Positions 1 through 5,848 of a stretch of 7,924 nt of DNA are shown one piece after another. Numbering within the stretch: position 1 is the stretch's first letter; the number at the start of each line of letters is the position of its first letter. The stretch is from positions 1 to 7,924 of the forward strand of contig SFJG01000091.1 of assembly GCA_004555955.1 (NCBI GenBank), given 5' to 3'. The DNA comes from Bacteroidales bacterium (lineage in GTDB: Bacteria; Bacteroidota; Bacteroidia; Bacteroidales; Muribaculaceae). Under the pieces are notes generated by a model. It did not search any database. It saw only the letters and a program-made list of their open reading frames with translations, and was not told where the DNA came from. Made by a program: the position numbers and the translations under genes.

Positions 1-33
1 AGTTGCGATATACGCTACTCTACATCAACATTT

Positions 34-38
34 GGAGG
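34..38 (+). promoter_or_regulatory. Shine-Dalgarno site of the DUF5697-like gene
   Basis: A GGAGG sequence lies 8 nt before the ATG at 47. It selects that ATG over the in-frame TTG at 32, which overlaps this site, and over the later ATG at 62. Such a strong site is typical of Firmicutes and less usual in Bacteroidota, which fits a foreign origin for this segment. Confidence 0.75.
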
Positions 39-46
39 CACAAGTT

Positions 47-577
47 ATGTCCTTTAAGAGTATGGTTAAGGGCCACGAATTGGCCTATGTCACGAAAATT
101 CTCGCCATTTTCGGAGCAGTGGAAGAACGGCAGATGCAGCGGCTGTTTTCCTTCCTGAGCGACAGCGAGTATGGAAAAATTATGACTCTTCTGGCACGGG
201 AGGGGCAATTCTACCGCACACCGGATGCTCGGTATCTGACATTTAGCCGATTGCGCTTTGAAAAGCTCAATGTCAGCAGCAGCGTAGATTGCTTCTGGGC
301 GTTCCTTGAGCTGAAGGATCGAGTTCAGGACTTCTGTGCTGGGGAACAGCCAGCCATCATTACCATGTCTGCACAGACAACTGACTATGATCTGATCCCT
401 GTTTCCGGAGAGAACACCGAGCAAATCAACGAAAATGCAGAAGAACTGCCTGAAAGAACGGTCAGATTTCTGGTCACACGGGATTTGAACCTCCTGACCG
501 ACATTGATCGCCGGTTCAAGAACGACTACGCCATCCTTGTGGATGAAAACGGCGTGGTTGAAACCTACGAATTATGA
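47..577 (+). CDS. DUF5697-like protein of Clostridia-type mobile elements
   Basis: A 176-aa soluble protein with no signal peptide, membrane segment or catalytic motif that I can recognise. The N-terminal stretch around VKGHELAYVTKILAIFGAVE and the C-terminal PERTVRFLVTRDL...YAILVDENGVVETYEL pattern match, from memory, the DUF5697 family. That family is found in integrative/conjugative elements of gut Clostridia such as Faecalibacterium relatives. The first ~80 residues look helical and winged-helix-like (KILAIFGAVEERQMQRLF, then EYGKIMTLLAREGQFYRT), so a DNA-binding or regulatory role is possible but is only inference. The start at ATG 47 is set by GGAGG at 34-38. The gene appears complete although it begins at the window edge. 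Its style differs from everything downstream, and it sits directly against a broken Bacteroidales ATPase gene. The family call is moderately sure and the function is unknown. Confidence 0.7.
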   Translation: MSFKSMVKGHELAYVTKILAIFGAVEERQMQRLFSFLSDSEYGKIMTLLAREGQFYRTPDARYLTFSRLRFEKLNVSSSVDCFWAFLELKDRVQDFCAGEQPAIITMSAQTTDYDLIPVSGENTEQINENAEELPERTVRFLVTRDLNLLTDIDRRFKNDYAILVDENGVVETYEL

Positions 578-600
578 GGAGAAAAGAACATGAATACTGA
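577..600 (+). other. Probable junction between Clostridia-like and Bacteroidales DNA
   Basis: The DUF5697-like gene ends with TGA at 575-577. Recognisable DUF234-ATPase sequence (EFGKDYSNYLSILQL) begins at about 599 in the same reading frame, with no N-terminal ATPase half before it. A good Shine-Dalgarno (AGGAG, 577-581) stands 8 nt before ATG 590. The breakpoint therefore lies roughly in these 24 bases. I find no inverted repeat, target duplication, integrase gene or attachment site next to it within the window. An assembly chimera is as likely as a genuine recombination. Confidence 0.5.
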
Positions 601-1186
601 GTTTGGAAAAGACTATAGCAATTATCTCAGTATTCTCCAACTTATCGCCGGTGGGATGACCGTACAAAGTCAAATCGACGATATCATTGGAAAAAATACG
701 GGTACTTATCTGAAGAACTTGGACGAAGACTATAATTTTGTGAGCAAGCTGCATCCCATGTTCAGCAAGCCGGGCAGTCGGAATGTGCGATGGTGCATAG
801 AAGATTGTTTCCTTCGCTTTTGGTTCCGTTTCATTCTTCCCAACTGGAATTTGGTGGAAATGGAGCGCAACGAGCTGTTGCTTGAAATCGTAGAACGCTA
901 CTATAACGACTATACCGGCTTGATTTTGGAACAGTATTTTCGCCAAAAGATAAGCGAGGAAGAGCGGGTTACTTTTGTCGGGCATTATTGGGACCGCAAA
1001 GGGGAAAATGAGATAGACGTTATCGCGCTCAACGACATTGACCGTACCGCCTTGGTTGCCGAAGTGAAGCGCAATGCTGCAAGATATGACGAGCGTTTGC
1101 TTCAAGAAAAATTTGACAGCATCAAAAGTAACTTCGGGAAATATAAAGAGGTAAAGTTGATGGGTCTGTCGATGGATGATATGTAA
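590..1186 (+). pseudogene. Truncated DUF234-type ATPase, C-terminal half only
   Basis: The 198 visible residues correspond to the C-terminal part of the archaeal-type/STAND-like ATPases common in Bacteroidota, which are normally about 450-490 aa. Residues 8-60 form a winged-helix-like region (DYSNYLSILQLIAGG...IGKNTGTYLKNLDEDY). The following IFSKPGSRNVRY-like segment is seen here as MFSKPGSRNVRW. Residues ~105-165 carry a PD-(D/E)XK nuclease-like core with candidate E114, D143 (EIDVIAL) and E158-x-K160 (VAEVKRN). The Walker A and B ATPase domain that should precede it is missing, because DUF5697-like sequence replaces it at about 590. ATG 590 has a good Shine-Dalgarno, so a fragment could be translated, but without its P-loop it cannot act as the normal ATPase. 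Family recognition is confident. Whether the truncation is biological or an assembly artefact is open. Confidence 0.72.
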
Positions 1187-1204
1187 ACGCTTTTTGCGTT
1201 TTCG
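1185..1204 (+). terminator. Weak candidate terminator after the ATPase fragment
   Basis: AAACGC (1185-1190) and GCGTTT (1196-1201) form a 6-bp stem around a TTTTT loop, overlapping the stop codon at 1184-1186. A T-rich but interrupted tract follows (tcgctttgttttt). The stem is short and the tract imperfect, and the region also holds the -33 element of the next promoter, so this is tentative. Confidence 0.3.
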
Positions 1205-1205
1205 C

Positions 1206-1237
1206 TTTGTTTTTCACGAGGGGTGCTGTAACTTTGC
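1206..1237 (+). promoter_or_regulatory. Bacteroidota-type promoter for the dgkA-ruvC operon
   Basis: TTTG at 1206-1209, then 19 nt, then TAACTTTG at 1229-1236. This matches the known Bacteroidetes sigma-ABfr consensus (TTTG, 19-21 nt, TAnnTTTG) in both boxes and in spacing. Transcription would start a few bases after 1237, leaving a leader of only about 10-15 nt before ATG 1254 with no clear Shine-Dalgarno. No other promoter this good is visible between here and 3913, so the six following genes probably share it. Confidence 0.7.
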
Positions 1238-1253
1238 AATAATAATCGGAATT

Positions 1254-1637
1254 ATGAAATCGAAGAACGACAAGTTTAGTTGGGCGGCGAGGGGACGGAG
1301 TTTTCGCTATGCAGCAAAGGGTATCGCGGGGCTGTTTCGCGAGGAGCATAACGCGCGGATTCATGCCGTGGCTGCCATTGTGGCTGTTGGCTTGGGCTGT
1401 TGGCTCGACTTGAGTGCGGGCGAATGGTGCGCCGTTGTGCTGTGTATCGGCGCTGTCATTGCTGCCGAGGCGCTCAACTCTGCCGTCGAGGCGCTTGCCG
1501 ACCGCATTACTACTGACCGCGACCCGTTGATTGGCAAGGCGAAAGATTTCGCTGCCGCTGCGGTGCTCATTACGGCAATTGCCGCCGCTACGGTCGGATG
1601 TATTATTTTCATTCCTAAGTTGCTAAATCTGATATGA
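1254..1637 (+). CDS. dgkA: Diacylglycerol kinase family protein (likely undecaprenol kinase)
   Basis: A 127-aa integral membrane lipid kinase of the prokaryotic DagK family, which phosphorylates a membrane lipid alcohol (diacylglycerol or undecaprenol) with ATP. The length matches the family. Residues 71-83 (AEALNSAVEALAD) carry the family signature with E72, N75, S76 and E79. E79 corresponds to the catalytic glutamate and the other acidic positions bind metal-ATP. The N-terminal amphipathic segment has the usual EEHNARIH sequence (30-37). Three membrane helices are expected at about 36-52, 56-74 and 98-120. The start at ATG 1254 is chosen because it follows the promoter at 1206-1237 and gives a normal N-terminus (MKSKNDKFSWAARGRSF); an upstream in-frame ATG at 1176 would lie before the promoter. 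The stop overlaps the PAP2 start by 4 bp. In Gram-positives the equivalent enzyme is an undecaprenol kinase, so the substrate here is inferred. Confidence 0.92.
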   Translation: MKSKNDKFSWAARGRSFRYAAKGIAGLFREEHNARIHAVAAIVAVGLGCWLDLSAGEWCAVVLCIGAVIAAEALNSAVEALADRITTDRDPLIGKAKDFAAAAVLITAIAAATVGCIIFIPKLLNLI

Positions 1638-2191
1638 GATTTTTGTCATTAATATTAATTGCTGTCTTTGCACTGTCGGCGTCTGCGCAGACGCCGACGG
1701 AGTTGAGCGACTCGCGCAAGGCGGTAAAGACGTCGGGCGACGTGCTGCTTGTGGCTATGCCGGTTGCAACGCTGACGGGTGTGCTCGTCGAACGTGATTG
1801 GATCGGGCTCAAGCAAGCTGCATTTACGACGGCAACGACTCTTGGCGCAACCTATTTGTTGAAATATACTGTCAAAAAAACGCGTCCCGACGGCAGCGAC
1901 CGACATTCGTTCCCGTCGGCGCATACGTCGATACTGTTTGCCAATGCGGGATTCGTTGAACGCCGCTACGGGTGGAAACTCGGTGTGCCGGCTTTCGCCG
2001 TTGCCACTTACGTCGGTTGGAGCCGCACGTATGCACGCAAACACGATTGGTGGGACGTCGTAACGGGGGCTGCTATCGGCGCCGGAAGTGCTTATATTTT
2101 TACTCGACCGTGGTCGCGCAATCACAACCTGAGCATTGCTCCCGTGAGTGACGGAGAGCATTTCGGCTTGGTTGCTTCGTTTACTCTTTAA
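1634..2191 (+). CDS. PAP2-family lipid phosphatase with signal peptide
   Basis: A 185-aa type 2 phosphatidic acid phosphatase. All three catalytic motifs are intact: K77-x6-R84-P85, P94-S-A-H97 and S130-R-x5-H137-x3-D141, where H137 is the expected nucleophile and H97 the general acid. Residues 1-18 form a Sec signal peptide with a likely cleavage at ASA|QT. Further hydrophobic segments at about 37-52, 62-76, 115-129 and 143-156 place it in the inner membrane with its active site facing the periplasm. The last ~20 residues (HNLSIAPVSDGEHFGLVASF) are polar with alternating hydrophobics and may form a beta-strand tail. The start ATG overlaps the dgkA stop (ATGA), implying translational coupling. 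Members dephosphorylate undecaprenyl pyrophosphate, phosphatidylglycerol phosphate or lipid A (LpxE/LpxF). The adjoining kinase favours a polyprenyl or glycerolipid substrate, but lipid A cannot be excluded. Confidence 0.9.
   Translation: MRFLSLILIAVFALSASAQTPTELSDSRKAVKTSGDVLLVAMPVATLTGVLVERDWIGLKQAAFTTATTLGATYLLKYTVKKTRPDGSDRHSFPSAHTSILFANAGFVERRYGWKLGVPAFAVATYVGWSRTYARKHDWWDVVTGAAIGAGSAYIFTRPWSRNHNLSIAPVSDGEHFGLVASFTL
1675..1698. repeat. 24-bp perfect palindrome in the PAP2 signal-peptide codons
   Basis: GTCGGCGTCTGC at 1675-1686 is followed immediately by its exact reverse complement at 1687-1698. In mRNA it can fold into a GC-rich hairpin about 40 nt after the PAP2 start codon. It covers codons 14-22, spanning the predicted signal peptidase site. 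The pairing could extend outward by a G-T wobble and one C-G pair. Confidence 0.85.
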
Positions 2192-2214
2192 CTCATCCAC
2201 ACATCCACTGCAAT

Positions 2215-2706
2215 ATGACCACCATACGACCTGCTACACCTTCCGACATTCCGTTGATACGCTCGTTGGCATATCCAACTTTCAGCCACACCTATCGCTC
2301 GATACTGTCAGCCGAGCAACTCGACTATATGCTCGAGATGATGTACAGCGAAGACAGTATGCGCCGACAATTTGCCGACGGACATCATTATCTTTTGGCT
2401 TACGCCGACGGCGAAGCGGTTGGCTATGCGTCGTACAACCGTGAAGGCGAGAGTCTTTATCATCTGCAGAAACTCTACGTATTGCCGACGCGCCAAGGCG
2501 AGGGCATCGGCAAACGCTTGTTTGATGCGGCTTGCAGTGCTGTAGGGGAGGAGTGCCCCGGGGCGGCTATAGAACTCAACGTCAACCGCAACAATTCGGC
2601 GCTGCATTTCTACGAGCGGATGGGCATGACGCGTCTTCGCTCGGGCGATTTCGACATCGGTAACGGATTCTATATGAACGACTATATAATGGGACTTCAA
2701 CTATGA
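2215..2706 (+). CDS. GNAT-family N-acetyltransferase
   Basis: A 163-aa cytoplasmic acetyl-CoA-dependent acetyltransferase of the Gcn5-related family, complete at a typical length. The N-terminus IRPATPSDIPLIRSLA (4-19) is the standard first strand and helix. Residues 84-102 (LQKLYVLPTRQGEGIGKRL) are motif A, with the R93-Q-G-E-G-I-G99 pyrophosphate-binding loop. Residues ~119-135 (IELNVNRNNSALHFYERMG) are motif B with the conserved tyrosine and glycine. The TFSHTYRSILSAEQLDYML segment (22-40) resembles PaiA/spermidine-type acetyltransferases, but the acceptor cannot be read from sequence. The gene follows the PAP2 gene by 23 nt with no obvious ribosome binding site, and its stop overlaps the next start by 4 bp, so it belongs to the operon. 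Confidence 0.9.
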   Translation: MTTIRPATPSDIPLIRSLAYPTFSHTYRSILSAEQLDYMLEMMYSEDSMRRQFADGHHYLLAYADGEAVGYASYNREGESLYHLQKLYVLPTRQGEGIGKRLFDAACSAVGEECPGAAIELNVNRNNSALHFYERMGMTRLRSGDFDIGNGFYMNDYIMGLQL

Positions 2707-3011
2707 TAGTTTACAACACAACATATCACGCACATACGAGCGTGAACGACGATTTTCTCGACTGGCTTCGCCGTGAATACATTCCGGCGGCAACTCGCGA
2801 CGGACGTCTTACCGAGCCGCGGCTGACGGTGGTTCTCAACGCTGAAGCCGACGACGGTACCAACTATTCATTGCAGTTTCGCGCACGTTCGCTCGACACG
2901 TTGCGCGCCTGGTATGAATCGGTGGGCGACGACCTCGTTGTGGCTATGTCGCAGCGTTTCGGACACCGCGTTGCGGGTTTTTCAACACTTTTAGAGGAGG
3001 TGGAATTGTGA
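2703..3011 (+). CDS. DUF4286 family protein
   Basis: A 102-aa small cytoplasmic protein matching the DUF4286 family of Bacteroidota. Features seen are the N-terminal strand MIVYNTTYHA, a WLRREYIPAA helix (26-35), a central strand pair (RLTVVLNAEADDGTNYSLQF, about 40-59) and a C-terminal helix with MSQRFGHRV. The alternating strand and helix pattern suggests a ferredoxin-like or dimeric alpha/beta-barrel fold, but no catalytic residues stand out and no function is established. It overlaps the GNAT stop by 4 bp (ATGA at 2703-2706) and the ruvC start by 4 bp (GTGA at 3008-3011), so all three are translationally coupled. From memory, DUF4286 genes often sit next to ruvC in Bacteroidales. Confidence 0.85.
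   Translation: MIVYNTTYHAHTSVNDDFLDWLRREYIPAATRDGRLTEPRLTVVLNAEADDGTNYSLQFRARSLDTLRAWYESVGDDLVVAMSQRFGHRVAGFSTLLEEVEL
2995..3000 (+). promoter_or_regulatory. Shine-Dalgarno site deciding the ruvC GTG start
   Basis: AGGAGG lies 7 nt before the GTG at 3008, inside the end of the DUF4286 gene. It supports GTG 3008 as the ruvC start, which would otherwise be doubtful because there is no ATG before the conserved IIIGIDPGTN segment. Confidence 0.75.
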
Positions 3012-3583
3012 TACGCAAAGAACTTGAATGGGATAAGATAATCATCGGCATCGACCCCGGTACGAACGTGATGGGTTACGGACTTCTCGGCGTCAAAGCC
3101 GGTAAGCCGAGTGCGATTGCCATGGGTGTGCTCGTGCTCAATAAGTTCGACGACCACTATCTGCGGCTTCGTCGCATCTGCGAGCGCATCACCGGCGTAA
3201 TCGAGCAATATCTGCCCGACGAGATGGCACTCGAAGCGCCTTTCTACGGCAAGAACGTGCAGTCGATGCTCAAACTCGGGCGTGCTCAAGGTGTGGCGAT
3301 GGTCAGTGCGCTCATGCGCGACATTCCCATAGCCGAATACGCACCACTGCGCGTCAAGCAAGCCATCACCGGCAACGGCGGCGCCTCGAAGGAGCAGGTT
3401 GCCGAGATGCTTCGTCGCATCCTCAACATTCCGCGCGAGATGATTGACCCGCACCTCGACGCAACCGATGCACTTGCCGTTGCGCTGTGTCATTTCTACG
3501 AGTCGCAGCGACCCAAGACCGCCCCGGCGTTTAAGTCGTGGAAAGACTTCGTGGCACGCAATCCCGATAAAGTAAAAAAATAG
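3008..3583 (+). CDS. ruvC: Holliday junction endonuclease RuvC
   Basis: A 191-aa crossover junction resolvase that acts as a dimer. It nicks four-way DNA junctions symmetrically, with the RuvAB branch-migration motor, to finish recombinational repair. The RNase H-like core is intact: D16 in IGIDPGTNVMGYG (first catalytic aspartate, E. coli D7), E76 in MALEAPFYGKN, and D151 and D154 in HLDATDALAVAL (E. coli D138 and D141). The segment KNVQSMLKLGRAQGVAM (82-98) is the usual substrate-contact helix. The basic C-terminus, ending NPDKVKK, is typical. Translation starts at GTG 3008, supported by AGGAGG at 2995-3000 and overlapping the DUF4286 stop. ruvA and ruvB are not in the window. RuvC lies 21 nt upstream of the YgbA-type gene in the same operon. 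Confidence 0.96.
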   Translation: MIRKELEWDKIIIGIDPGTNVMGYGLLGVKAGKPSAIAMGVLVLNKFDDHYLRLRRICERITGVIEQYLPDEMALEAPFYGKNVQSMLKLGRAQGVAMVSALMRDIPIAEYAPLRVKQAITGNGGASKEQVAEMLRRILNIPREMIDPHLDATDALAVALCHFYESQRPKTAPAFKSWKDFVARNPDKVKK

Positions 3584-3604
3584 CGCCGGATAGGAGATTT
3601 ATCG

Positions 3605-3913
3605 ATGAAACTCAATCGTATCGAAGAAGAGAAGGTGGTAGTTGAGCAGATGATACGTCTGTATTGCCGAAAGTGTGAGGGTAATGCCGAATTGTGTCTG
3701 AATTGCCGGGAGCTGTTAGCCTATGCACACGGTCGACTCTCGGCGTGCCGTTTTGGCAACCGAAAGCCGACGTGCAAAAAGTGTCCGATTCATTGCTATC
3801 GTCCGCAGATGAAAGAGCGAATCCGCATGGTGATGCGTTGGTCGGGGTCGCGGATGCTGTTCTACCATCCTCTTGCCGCCGTTAGACATCTGCTGCGTGA
3901 AATGTTTTTGTAG
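3605..3913 (+). CDS. YgbA-type 'nitrous oxide-stimulated promoter' family protein
   Basis: A 102-aa cysteine-rich cytoplasmic protein of the YgbA_NO family. Eight cysteines are visible: the pairs C21-x2-C24, C31-x2-C34 and C57-x2-C60, plus C48 and C64. They fall in the order CRKCEGN..CLNCRELLAYAHGRL..C.F...KPTCKKCPIHCY. This arrangement could bind zinc or an iron-sulfur cluster. The segment KERIRMVMRWSGSRML (70-85) and the end HPLAAVRHLLRE are typical of the family. In E. coli, ygbA belongs to the NsrR nitric-oxide regulon, but its biochemical role is not settled as far as I know. AGGAG at 3592-3596 lies 8 nt before ATG 3605. It is the last gene of the operon; I see no NsrR-like operator in the 21-nt gap to ruvC. 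Confidence 0.88.
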   Translation: MKLNRIEEEKVVVEQMIRLYCRKCEGNAELCLNCRELLAYAHGRLSACRFGNRKPTCKKCPIHCYRPQMKERIRMVMRWSGSRMLFYHPLAAVRHLLREMFL

Positions 3914-3994
3914 GTGATGAATAATGCAGGTTGAATTTTTGGAGGATAGTAATCGAGAAACTTCGTTATGTTTGGTAGAATAAACCGTATGACG

Positions 3995-4016
3995 GAATTG
4001 TGTGATTCACGAATTC
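3995..4016 (+). terminator. Weak stem-loop after the operon
   Basis: GAATT-GTG (3995-4002) pairs with CAC-AATTC (4008-4010 and 4012-4016), with one bulged G at 4011 and a 5-nt loop. Interrupted T tracts follow (ttgatatttctttt). It is the only terminator-like element between the YgbA-type gene and the next promoter. It is AT-rich and imperfect, so only a weak candidate. Confidence 0.25.
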
Positions 4017-4026
4017 TTGATATTTC

Positions 4027-4057
4027 TTTTAAAAATCAAAGAACTTGTGTATATTTG
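4027..4057 (+). promoter_or_regulatory. Bacteroidota-type promoter of the AAA-ATPase gene
   Basis: TATATTTG at 4050-4057 matches the TAnnTTTG -7 element exactly. Nineteen nt upstream lies TTTT (4027-4030), one base off the TTTG -33 element. The predicted start point is about 15-20 nt before ATG 4080. A 6-bp inverted repeat, TTCTTT (4024-4029) and AAAGAA (4038-4043), lies across the -33 and spacer region, but it is short enough to be chance. Confidence 0.55.
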
Positions 4058-4079
4058 TAAACTAAAAAGATGCTGAACG

Positions 4080-5648
4080 ATGGAAGTTAAAGAACTTAAG
4101 CGATTGCCGGTAGGAATTCAGACCTACGATGAAATTGTGAATAATAACTGGCTTTATATTGATAAGACAGAATATGTTTACAAGATGAAAAATCTTAGTA
4201 AATATGTCTTTCTTAGCCGCCCGAGGCGTTTCGGAAAGTCGCTTCTTGTTTCTACTCTCGCAGCTTATTTTGAGGGCAAACGGCATCTCTTCAAAGGTAC
4301 GTATATCGACCGTGTCGAGAAAGACTGGGCGGAATATCCCGTGCTGAGGTTTGATATGAGTACCGCCAAACACTTCGACGCGCAGACGCTAACCATAGAA
4401 TTGGAAGGCAAACTCACAGATTACGAGGAGATTTATGGTCCTAACGATGCATCAAAACCCAAACTCAACCAACGTTTGGAGGGCTTGATTAAGCGCGCTT
4501 ATGAGCAGACCGGAAAGCAGGTCGTTGTCCTAATCGACGAGTACGATGCTCCGCTGCTTGACGTGGCTCACGAAAAGGTGCAACTCGATGATTTACGCCA
4601 AATTATGCGTAACTTCTACTCGCCGCTCAAGGCTTGTGACAGTTTCCTAAAATTTGTTTTCATTACCGGAATCACCAAGTTTTCGCAACTCAGCATCTTC
4701 AGCGAACTGAATAACCTGAAGAACATCTCCATGAATCCCGAATTTGCTGCCGTATGCGGCATTAGCGAGGAGGAGATACAAACGCAGATGTCTGACTATC
4801 TCGATAATTTTGCAGGCGCTCTGGAAACGACGCGCGGGGAGGCAATGGCGGAACTCAAAAAGCAGTACGACGGCTATCATTTTGCGTGGCCGTCGCCGGA
4901 TATTTTCAATCCGTTTAGTTTGCTTAATGCGTTCCAAGACAATGCGTTAAACAGCTACTGGTTTGAAAGCGGCACGCCAACTTTCCTTATCGAGATGATG
5001 CGAAAATTCAACGTCAAGCCGTCAGATATTGATGGAAAAGAAGTGATGGCATCAGCCTTTGATGCTCCGACGGAAAATATGCAGTCAATCACTCCGCTGC
5101 TCTATCAATCAGGATATCTGACTATTAAGAATTACGATAGAATGTTCAATATATATCGGCTTGAGATTCCCAATCAGGAGATTCGTATTGGCTTGATGGA
5201 GAGTTTGTTGCCCAAATATGTGACTACCGGTTGGGAAAGCGGTCTCACCACGATAGCCTACATGTGCAGGGCGCTCTACAACGACAACCTCGACGAAATG
5301 CTGCGCCTGCTGCAAACCTATCTGCTGACGATACCGCAATGCGACAACACAAACTACGAGGGACACTACCAGCAGATGCTCTACGTAATCTTCTCGCTCT
5401 TAGGAAGATACGTCGATGTGGAGGTGCGCACGCCGAAAGGACGTGTTGACATGGTGATGTATTCAGGCAAGGCTCTGTATCTTTTTGAACTCAAACTCAA
5501 CAAATCGGCTGAAGCGGCTATGAATCAAATCAACTTCAAAGACTATCCGTCGCGCTTCGCCCTCGTCGGACTGCCCGTCGTAAAAGTCGGCATCAATTTC
5601 AACTCAGAAACTCATACCATCGAAGATTGGGTGATCGCCGACAAATAA
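4080..5648 (+). CDS. AAA-ATPase-like / PD-(D/E)XK nuclease-domain protein
   Basis: A complete 522-aa cytoplasmic protein of the AAA-ATPase_like plus PDDEXK_9 (DUF1703) type. The start MEVKELKRLPVGIQTYDEIV is characteristic, followed by YIDKTEYVYKM. The P-loop is the family-specific SRPRRFGKSLL (46-56), in which RPRRFGKS replaces the usual GxxxxGKS. Walker B is VVVLIDEYD (148-156), followed by APLLD. FVFITGITKFSQLSIFSELNNL is the typical sensor-like stretch. The C-terminal nuclease-like core has G-R-V-D457 and E470-L-K472 in LYLFELKLNKS, with the expected D...ExK arrangement. Such proteins occur in many copies in gut Bacteroidales and some Clostridia. Their biological role is not established, and defence, mobile-element or RNA/DNA processing functions are guesses. 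It has its own promoter, no clear Shine-Dalgarno, and is read toward the terminator at 5864-5901. Confidence 0.92.
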   Translation: MEVKELKRLPVGIQTYDEIVNNNWLYIDKTEYVYKMKNLSKYVFLSRPRRFGKSLLVSTLAAYFEGKRHLFKGTYIDRVEKDWAEYPVLRFDMSTAKHFDAQTLTIELEGKLTDYEEIYGPNDASKPKLNQRLEGLIKRAYEQTGKQVVVLIDEYDAPLLDVAHEKVQLDDLRQIMRNFYSPLKACDSFLKFVFITGITKFSQLSIFSELNNLKNISMNPEFAAVCGISEEEIQTQMSDYLDNFAGALETTRGEAMAELKKQYDGYHFAWPSPDIFNPFSLLNAFQDNALNSYWFESGTPTFLIEMMRKFNVKPSDIDGKEVMASAFDAPTENMQSITPLLYQSGYLTIKNYDRMFNIYRLEIPNQEIRIGLMESLLPKYVTTGWESGLTTIAYMCRALYNDNLDEMLRLLQTYLLTIPQCDNTNYEGHYQQMLYVIFSLLGRYVDVEVRTPKGRVDMVMYSGKALYLFELKLNKSAEAAMNQINFKDYPSRFALVGLPVVKVGINFNSETHTIEDWVIADK

Positions 5649-5713
5649 CCGAAGACGCTCGGCGTGTCGAAAAATTTTTGTACCTATGCATTGAGCATAT
5701 GCTCTGAATTTTT

Positions 5714-5848
5714 ATGGAATACGTATTACTGAGCTTTTTAAGATTCGAATTGAGGAATTTCAAAGTTCTTTCAATTACTTCGGATGAGCTGGTAATTACT
5801 GACGGAAAAGTCGAAGGTCAAACAAGAATGCTCACACGCGTAAAATAA
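5714..5848 (+). CDS. Possible small ORF, hypothetical (44 aa)
   Basis: ATG 5714 opens a 44-codon frame ending with TAA at 5846-5848, 15 nt before the terminator stem. The product begins MEYVLLSFLRFELRNFKVLS and ends with TRMLTRVK. It has a hydrophobic start and a mixed, charged second half (TSDELVITDGKVEG) with a plausible strand-turn-strand composition. No Shine-Dalgarno or promoter consensus precedes it, and an in-frame stop lies just upstream at 5705-5707. It could be a genuine small protein, the remnant of a larger decayed gene, or a chance ORF. I recognise no family. Confidence 0.25.
   Translation: MEYVLLSFLRFELRNFKVLSITSDELVITDGKVEGQTRMLTRVK

Noticed and set aside
32..46. TTG start at 32 for the first gene
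   Set aside because: The TTG overlaps the GGAGG ribosome binding site that serves ATG 47.
572..1105. - strand open frame of 177 aa opposite the ATPase fragment
   Set aside because: The + strand frame encodes recognisable DUF234-family sequence; the reverse product shows no family features and is a shadow.
1176..1253. Longer N-terminus of the DagK-family kinase from ATG 1176
   Set aside because: It would begin inside the preceding gene and upstream of the promoter at 1206-1237. The extra residues do not resemble the family.
1655..2200. - strand open frame of 181 aa opposite the PAP2 gene
   Set aside because: It is arginine-rich and lacks motifs. The + strand has all three PAP2 motifs.
5693..5704. 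12-bp palindrome GAGCATATGCTC as an operator
   Set aside because: About two perfect 12-bp palindromes are expected by chance in a window this size, and there is no promoter consensus beside it.
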